Shown: one piece after another, positions 20,430-24,283 of the stretch
How the letters are laid out: each line of letters begins with the position of its first letter
Numbering within the stretch: the stretch's first letter is position 1
Origin: AP-15 sp035503615
GTDB taxonomy: Bacteria; Pseudomonadota; Alphaproteobacteria; ATCC43930; CGMCC-115725
Assembly (NCBI GenBank): GCA_035503615.1
Contig: DATJTI010000054.1
Coordinates: 1-24,283 of the forward strand
Direction: 5' to 3'
Length of the DNA: 24,283 bases
Notes under the pieces: model-generated
Told to the model about the DNA's origin: nothing
The model's input: only the letters and a program-made list of their open reading frames with translations
Database searches by the model: none
Position numbers and translations under genes: made by a program

Positions 20430-20909
20430 ATGAGGCTCAGCACCAAAGGGCGCTACGCCGTGATGGCGCTGGTCGATCTCGCCCAGTACAGCGGTGGCGA
20501 GCCGGTGTCGCTGGCGGAGATCGCCGAGCGGCAGGAAATCTCGCTGTCCTATCTCGAACAGCTGTTCGCGATGCTGCGCAAGGGCGGGCTCGTCAAGAGC
20601 GTGCGCGGCCCGGGCGGCGGGTATCTGCTCGCCCATGATCGCGGCGACATCCGCATCGCCGACATCATCCTGGCGGTCGACGAGCCGATCCGTGCGACCC
20701 GCTGTGCGCCGGGCGCGCCGATCGGGTGCCGCGGCAATCGCAGCCGCTGCTTGACCCACGATCTATGGGAGGAGCTCGGCAACCAGATCCATCTCTATCT
20801 GAGCTCGGTCTCGCTCGGCGATGTCTGCGAGCACCGCGTGCTGGGAACGAGCGGGCGAATCCATCGCGAAGCCTTTGGCGGTGCTGTCGCGGTGAATGGG
20901 GCGTCGTGA
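20430..20909 (+). CDS. iscR: Rrf2-family Fe-S regulator IscR
   Basis: A 159-residue winged-helix repressor/sensor that binds a [2Fe-2S] cluster and controls Fe-S biogenesis genes. The start MRLSTKGRYAVMALVDLA and the recognition region EISLSYLEQLFAMLRKGGLVKSVRGPGGGY are typical. The cluster ligands are present: C92, C100 and C107, with H110 in CLTHDLW. C92 matches E. coli numbering, but spacing is C-x7-C-x6-C where E. coli has C-x5-C-x5-C, so the loop is three residues longer. ATG 20430 has GAGG eight bases upstream, overlapping the cysE stop. It probably represses its own operon through the inverted repeat near 19531. The TGA at 20907-20909 lies in the first unit of a 18-base tandem repeat that leads into the next gene. 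Confidence 0.93.
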   Translation: MRLSTKGRYAVMALVDLAQYSGGEPVSLAEIAERQEISLSYLEQLFAMLRKGGLVKSVRGPGGGYLLAHDRGDIRIADIILAVDEPIRATRCAPGAPIGCRGNRSRCLTHDLWEELGNQIHLYLSSVSLGDVCEHRVLGTSGRIHREAFGGAVAVNGAS

Positions 20910-20958
20910 TTCTTGCCCGATGCATGATTCTTGCCCGATGCATGATTCTTTCCCGATG
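20905..20958 (+). repeat. 3 x 18-bp tandem repeat at the iscR stop / iscS1 start
   Basis: Units 20905-20922, 20923-20940 and 20941-20958 read C-(G/A)TGATTCTT(G/T)CCCGATG. The first unit holds the iscR TGA; each unit ends in ATG in the frame of the desulfurase, giving start candidates at 20920, 20938 and 20956. The 18-base unit keeps them all in one frame. Confidence 0.95.
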
Positions 20959-22089
20959 ATCGCGCGCGAGACCTATCTCGATTGGAACGCCGGCGCGCCG
21001 ATGCGCCCCGAAGCCGCGGCGGCAATGGCGCTCGCTGTTGCGCGCGGCGGCAACCCGTCATCGGTGCATCGCCGCGGCCGGGCGGCCCGGCGCACCATCG
21101 AAGACGCTCGTGCCGCGGTCGCCGGACTGGTCGCTGCCCCGAATGCCGGTGTGGTGTTTGTCAGCGGCGGTACCGAGGCGAACCATCTCGCACTGTGCGG
21201 AGCCGGGCGCCCGCGGGTACTGGTTTCGGCGGTCGAGCATGATTCGGTGCGGCACGCGGTTCCCACTGCCGAGCCGATCCCGGTTGACCACGACGGCATC
21301 GTCCGGCTCGATGCGCTCGAAGCCCTGCTCGATCAGGGGTCGGCCCCAGCACTGGTCTCGGTCATGCTCGCCAACAATGAAACCGGGGTGCTCCAGCCGG
21401 CGGCACAGGTCGCCACGCTGGCCCATGCCCATGGCGCGTGGTTTCATTGCGATGCCGTCCAGGCGGCGGGCAAGATCCCGCTCGACATCGCCGCGATCGG
21501 TGCCGACCTCGTCAGCCTGTCGGCGCATAAGCTCGGCGGGCCGCCCGGCATCGGTGCGCTGATCGTGGGCGGCAATGTCGAATTGAATGCGATGCTGCGC
21601 GGCGGCGGCCAGGAGCGCGGACGCCGCGCCGGGACCGAGAACCTGCCCGGTATCGCCGGCTTTGCCGCGGCAGCCGAGGCCGCAATCGCACAGCTCGGGG
21701 TCTACGACCGGGTTCGTTCGCTGCGCGACGCGCTGGAGGGCGAGATTACAGCGATGATGCCCGAGGCTGTCGTGCTCGGCGCCGCAGCACCCCGTCTGCC
21801 CAATACCACGGCCGTGGCGCTGCCCGGTATCGCCGCAGAAACCCAGGTCATCGCACTCGATCTCGACGGTGTCATGGTCAGCGCGGGTGCCGCCTGCTCG
21901 TCGGGCAAGGTCGGACCGAGCCATGTGCTGGCAGCGATGGGCATGCCGCCCGAAATCGCACGCTCGACGATCCGGATCAGCCTCGGCTGGAGCACGAACG
22001 AGGCGGAGATCGATCATTTCCTCGGCGCGTGGACCGCCTTGTGGCGCCGGCGGCGAGCGGTTCCGAACGCGGTGCGGGCGGCGGCATGA
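20956..22089 (+). CDS. Cysteine desulfurase, NifS/IscS family (first copy)
   Basis: A 377-residue PLP enzyme that takes sulfur from cysteine as a persulfide. Key parts are YLDWNAGAPMRPEA at the start, SGGTEANHLAL, the PLP-contact VMLANNETGVLQP and HCDAVQAAGK, the PLP lysine K192 in SLSAHKLGG, RGGGQERGRRAGTEN, and the persulfide cysteine C314 in SAGAACSSGKVGPSHVL. Numbers use ATG 20956; upstream ATGs at 20938, 20920 and 20896 are in frame, and the tandem repeat makes the choice uncertain. It is shorter than IscS, has an acidic-poor N-terminus and is more NifS-like than the second copy. Its TGA overlaps the second desulfurase start as ATGA. Two adjacent desulfurases occur in some alphaproteobacteria; why two are needed is unclear. 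Confidence 0.93.
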   Translation: MIARETYLDWNAGAPMRPEAAAAMALAVARGGNPSSVHRRGRAARRTIEDARAAVAGLVAAPNAGVVFVSGGTEANHLALCGAGRPRVLVSAVEHDSVRHAVPTAEPIPVDHDGIVRLDALEALLDQGSAPALVSVMLANNETGVLQPAAQVATLAHAHGAWFHCDAVQAAGKIPLDIAAIGADLVSLSAHKLGGPPGIGALIVGGNVELNAMLRGGGQERGRRAGTENLPGIAGFAAAAEAAIAQLGVYDRVRSLRDALEGEITAMMPEAVVLGAAAPRLPNTTAVALPGIAAETQVIALDLDGVMVSAGAACSSGKVGPSHVLAAMGMPPEIARSTIRISLGWSTNEAEIDHFLGAWTALWRRRRAVPNAVRAAA

Positions 22090-23312
22090 TGTCGAACCGG
22101 AACAAGGGTGCCAACAAATTGCCGATCTATCTCGACAACCAGTCGTCGACCCGGCTCGATCCGCGAGTGCTGGAAGCGATGCTGCCCTATTTCACCGAAG
22201 AGTTCGGCAACCCGCACAGCACCAGCCACGAGTATGGTCGTGTTGCCGCGGAAGCGGTTGAGCAGGCGCGCAGCGAGGTCGCGGCGCTGATCGGGGCCGA
22301 TCCGCGCGAGATCGTTTTCACATCGGGCGCCACCGAAGCGAACAATCTGGCGATCAAGGGGGCGGCGCGTTTCGCCAAGGTGCACGGGCGCAACCCCGCG
22401 CGCAATCGGATCGTGACCCTCGCGACCGAGCACAAATGCGTACTCGAAAGCTGCGCGCAGCTCGAACGCGAAGGCTTTCAGGTCAGCTACCTGCCGGTCG
22501 AGCCCGATGGCCTTGTCGATCTCGACCGCTTTGCCGCGGCCCTCGATGACGACACGCTGTTGGCTTCGGTCATGACCGCGCACAACGAGATCGGGGTGAT
22601 CCAGCCGCTCGCCGAGATCGGCGCGCTGTGCCGCAAGAAGGGCGTGCTGCTGCACAGCGATGCGGCGCAGGCGGCCGGCAAGATCGCGCTCGATGTCGAG
22701 GCGATGCACCTCGACCTGATGTCGCTGTCCGGCCACAAGGTGTATGGGCCGAAGGGTGTCGGTGCCCTCTATGTACGGCGCCGGCCGCGGGTGCGCCTGT
22801 TGCCGCTGTTCGATGGCGGCGGGCAGGAGCGCGGCCTCCGTTCCGGCACATTGCCGACCCCGCTCTGCGTCGGCCTGGGTCGCGCGGCGGCGATCGCCGG
22901 CGTCGAGATGGACGAGGAAGCGGCACGGCTGCGCCGGCTGCGCGACCGGCTCTATGACGGTCTGCGGCACCGGGTGGCCGGGCTCGGCCTCAACGGCAAC
23001 GCCGAACAGCGGCTCGCCGGCAATCTCAATCTCAGTTTTCCGGGGATCACCGCCCCGGCGCTGATCGAGGCCTGCCCGACAATCGCGATCTCGACCGGTT
23101 CGGCTTGCACATCGGCCACGGTCGAGCCGTCTTATGTGCTGCGCGCGCTCGGGCTGTCCGACGCGGTCGCCAATTCGGCCATCCGCATCGGCCTCGGCCG
23201 GTTCAACACCGCCGCCGAGGTTGATTTTGCGATCGACGCGCTCGCTGCCGCCGCGGCCCGCCTCGCCGGCGACCGCGAAATGCGTCAGGATGGCGCCAGA
23301 TTATCCGCTTGA
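22086..23312 (+). CDS. iscS: Cysteine desulfurase IscS (second copy)
   Basis: A 408-residue class I desulfurase closer to housekeeping IscS. Visible parts are IYLDNQSSTRLDPRVLEAML, GNPHSTSHEYGR, FTSGATEANNLAIKG, TEHKCVLESC, HNEIGVIQPL, HSDAAQAAGKI, the PLP lysine K218 in SLSGHKVYGPKGVGALYV, GGGQERGLRSGTLPTPL and the persulfide loop STGSACTSATVEPSYVLRALG with C341. It should supply sulfur for Fe-S clusters and possibly tRNA thiolation. ATG 22086 overlaps the previous stop (ATGA); another ATG follows at once. In the usual operon the next gene is iscU, the scaffold; here iscA follows directly, 26 bases after the stop, and no IscU frame is found. Confidence 0.94.
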   Translation: MMSNRNKGANKLPIYLDNQSSTRLDPRVLEAMLPYFTEEFGNPHSTSHEYGRVAAEAVEQARSEVAALIGADPREIVFTSGATEANNLAIKGAARFAKVHGRNPARNRIVTLATEHKCVLESCAQLEREGFQVSYLPVEPDGLVDLDRFAAALDDDTLLASVMTAHNEIGVIQPLAEIGALCRKKGVLLHSDAAQAAGKIALDVEAMHLDLMSLSGHKVYGPKGVGALYVRRRPRVRLLPLFDGGGQERGLRSGTLPTPLCVGLGRAAAIAGVEMDEEAARLRRLRDRLYDGLRHRVAGLGLNGNAEQRLAGNLNLSFPGITAPALIEACPTIAISTGSACTSATVEPSYVLRALGLSDAVANSAIRIGLGRFNTAAEVDFAIDALAAAAARLAGDREMRQDGARLSA

Positions 23313-23338
23313 ACGCTGCCAGCTGGGTGGAGAACGAG

Positions 23339-23680
23339 ATGAGGGCGAGACCGCAAGCCATGACGGTGACCGACGCGGCGGCGCAACGGATCCAGCGGTT
23401 GCTGGCGCAGCGCGGCAAACCATCGGCCGGGGTGCGCATCGGGGTACGCGCCCGCGGCTGCTCGGGGCTCAGCTACACGCTCGAATATGCCGACGAGAAG
23501 GGCAAGTTCGACGAGGTTGTCGAGGACAAGGGGGTGACTGTGCTGATCGATCCGAAGGCGGTCATGTTCATCCTCGGAACCGAGATGGATTATATCGAGG
23601 AGCAGCTGCAGAGCGGGTTCACCTTCCGCAACCCGAACGAAAAAGGCCGCTGCGGCTGCGGCGAATCCTTTCATGTGTAG
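23339..23680 (+). CDS. iscA: A-type Fe-S carrier IscA
   Basis: A 113-residue HesB/IscA-family protein that carries iron or Fe-S clusters to target proteins. The body VTDAAAQRIQRLLAQRG, GVRIGVRARGCSGLSYTL, VEDKGVTVLIDPKA and GFTFRNPNEKGRCGCGESFHV aligns closely with E. coli IscA to the final residue. The three ligand cysteines are C41, C105 and C107. ATG 23339 has GGTGGAG at seven bases; TTG 23309, overlapping the iscS stop, would add ten residues but has no binding site, and ATG 23360 is also possible. It is the only carrier-type protein in the operon. With no IscU nearby, it must pass on clusters built elsewhere or accept sulfur directly; that is inference. Confidence 0.93.
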   Translation: MRARPQAMTVTDAAAQRIQRLLAQRGKPSAGVRIGVRARGCSGLSYTLEYADEKGKFDEVVEDKGVTVLIDPKAVMFILGTEMDYIEEQLQSGFTFRNPNEKGRCGCGESFHV

Positions 23681-23699
23681 CTGACCAATCGGTTTTCGC

Positions 23700-24173
23700 G
23701 TGAAGCTGTTTCAGATCGAGGAGCCGGAAGGCGGCCCGGCAGATCCGGGCGTGCCGGGGATCGCCATCGGGATCGATCTCTCCGGTCCCGTGGCAATCGT
23801 CGCGGTTGCGGTCGGCGGCAACGCCGTGGTGCTGAACGATCGCGAGGGGTTCGAGCAGCAGCTGACGGTGCCGGACCCCGCTGCCGGTGCCGATCACTGG
23901 GAGGAGCTGTTCGTCGCGGCGCGGCTGCGCGCCGAGCGGGCCCTCGCCCGGCCGGCGACCCATGTCATCATCGCCGTTGCCGCTGACATCGACGCCCCGG
24001 CAGCGGCACGTCTCGCGATAGGCGCCGAGCAAGCCGGGCTCAGCGTGCTGCGGCTGGTGCCGGCGGCCGAGCTGCCATCCGACGCCGGGCCGGCGCTGGC
24101 GGCGGCGATTGTCGCCGAGGACCTGGCGCCGCGTCCGGAACCAGGCGGCGGAACCGGCGCCAATCTCGCCTGA
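23700..24173 (+). CDS. Truncated, degenerate HscA-like (Hsp70) protein
   Basis: A 157-residue protein with a GTG start at 23700, in the place of hscA. Its N-terminus MKLFQIEEPEGGP and AIGIDLSGPVAIVAVAVGGNA follows HscA (MALLQISEP, AAGIDLGTTNSLVATVRSG), but the phosphate-binding GTTNS is changed to SGPVA. After about residue 60 some 75 residues of HscA are missing. The next part, ATHVIIAVAADIDAPAAARL to GLSVLRLVPAAELPSD (86-127), follows HscA's DGVVITVPAYFDDAQRQ to GLHVLRLLNEPTAA. Everything after that, most of the ATPase domain and the whole substrate-binding domain, is gone. ATP hydrolysis is very unlikely. The frame is intact, of normal codon use and overlaps the ferredoxin start (TGATG), so it still seems translated. 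Function unknown; it could be a remnant kept for coupling or a new adaptor. Confidence 0.75.
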   Translation: MKLFQIEEPEGGPADPGVPGIAIGIDLSGPVAIVAVAVGGNAVVLNDREGFEQQLTVPDPAAGADHWEELFVAARLRAERALARPATHVIIAVAADIDAPAAARLAIGAEQAGLSVLRLVPAAELPSDAGPALAAAIVAEDLAPRPEPGGGTGANLA

Positions 24174-24283
24174 TGCCGAAAATGGTGTTTATCGAGGGTA
24201 ACGGCACCCGCCGCGAGGTGGACGCGCCCGCCGGCTTGTCCGTGCTCGAAGTCGCTCATCGCCATGGCGTCGCTATCGAAGGG
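24173..24283 (+). CDS. fdx: [2Fe-2S] ferredoxin (Isc type), 5' part
   Basis: The first 37 codons of a gene that runs out of the window. MPKMVFIEGNGTRREVDAPAG and SVLEVAHRHGVAIEG match the N-terminal beta-grasp part of adrenodoxin-like Isc ferredoxins (E. coli Fdx starts MPKIVILPHQ), just before the first cluster cysteine. Its ATG shares bases with the stop of the HscA-like gene. Isc ferredoxin gives electrons for cluster assembly by the desulfurase complex. Its place at the end of the operon, after the hscA position, is the standard one. The cluster cysteines are beyond the window, so this rests on the N-terminus and context. Confidence 0.85.
   Translation, partial: MPKMVFIEGNGTRREVDAPAGLSVLEVAHRHGVAIEG

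Noticed and set aside
23309..23338. TTG start of iscA overlapping the iscS stop (TTGA)
   Set aside because: The overlap is tempting, but there is no binding site upstream, while ATG 23339 has GGTGGAG at good spacing.
1..24283. tRNA, rRNA, insertion sequence, integrase or defence genes
   Set aside because: I looked for cloverleaf ends, transposase motifs, terminal inverted repeats and toxin-antitoxin or restriction genes and saw none. The window looks like core chromosome.

Overview
The window is gene-dense, very GC-rich DNA from an alphaproteobacterium. Supporting signs are the order serC-serA-hisZ-purA, the alphaproteobacterial type of SerC, the block ybbN / Lon-N domain protein / Trm112 / DUF971, and an oxygen-type cobalamin gene set. 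A Rhodospirillales/Acetobacterales or sphingomonad-like source would fit, but I cannot settle the order. I see no tRNA, rRNA, insertion sequence, phage gene or CRISPR array.

Layout. (1) 1-313: the 3' end of a sugar-nucleotide dehydratase gene. (2) 320-2615, minus strand: ybbN/cnoX, a Lon substrate-binding-domain protein, a Trm112-like protein and a DUF971 protein, a compact protein-quality operon. (3) 2722-3264: a YbaK/ProX tRNA-editing protein. (4) 3418-10967: corrin-ring genes. cbiD (+), cobL (-) and cobK (-) surround a cobalamin riboswitch that leads cobG-cobH-cobI-cobJ. The set mixes the oxygen-dependent route (CobG) with parts of the cobalt-early route (CbiD, and a CbiG N-terminal domain fused to CobJ). 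(5) 11156-12811: a Na/Pi cotransporter with a PhoU-like tail. (6) 12884-18749: a serC leader RNA, serC, a small membrane protein gene, serA, hisZ and purA. (7) 18746-19429, minus strand: an alpha/beta hydrolase. (8) 19531-24283: a sulfur/Fe-S operon: cysE, iscR, two cysteine desulfurases, iscA, a shrunken HscA-like gene and the start of a [2Fe-2S] ferredoxin gene.

Two things stand out. First, the isc operon has no iscU and no hscB, and its HscA is reduced to about 157 residues. The remnant keeps two recognisable pieces of the Hsp70 ATPase domain, has lost the phosphate-loop threonines, and has no substrate-binding domain. The whole scaffold/chaperone module therefore seems to have decayed while the sulfur donors, the A-type carrier and the ferredoxin stayed. 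Second, ten or more short direct tandem duplications (unit 6-21 bp) are scattered through the window, mostly at gene starts, gene ends and domain linkers. Those inside reading frames have units or net lengths divisible by three; those between genes (11, 13, 16, 17, 17 bp) do not. They have copied stop codons, start codons and a ribosome binding site. This looks like a genome-wide mutational habit and is the least expected pattern here.
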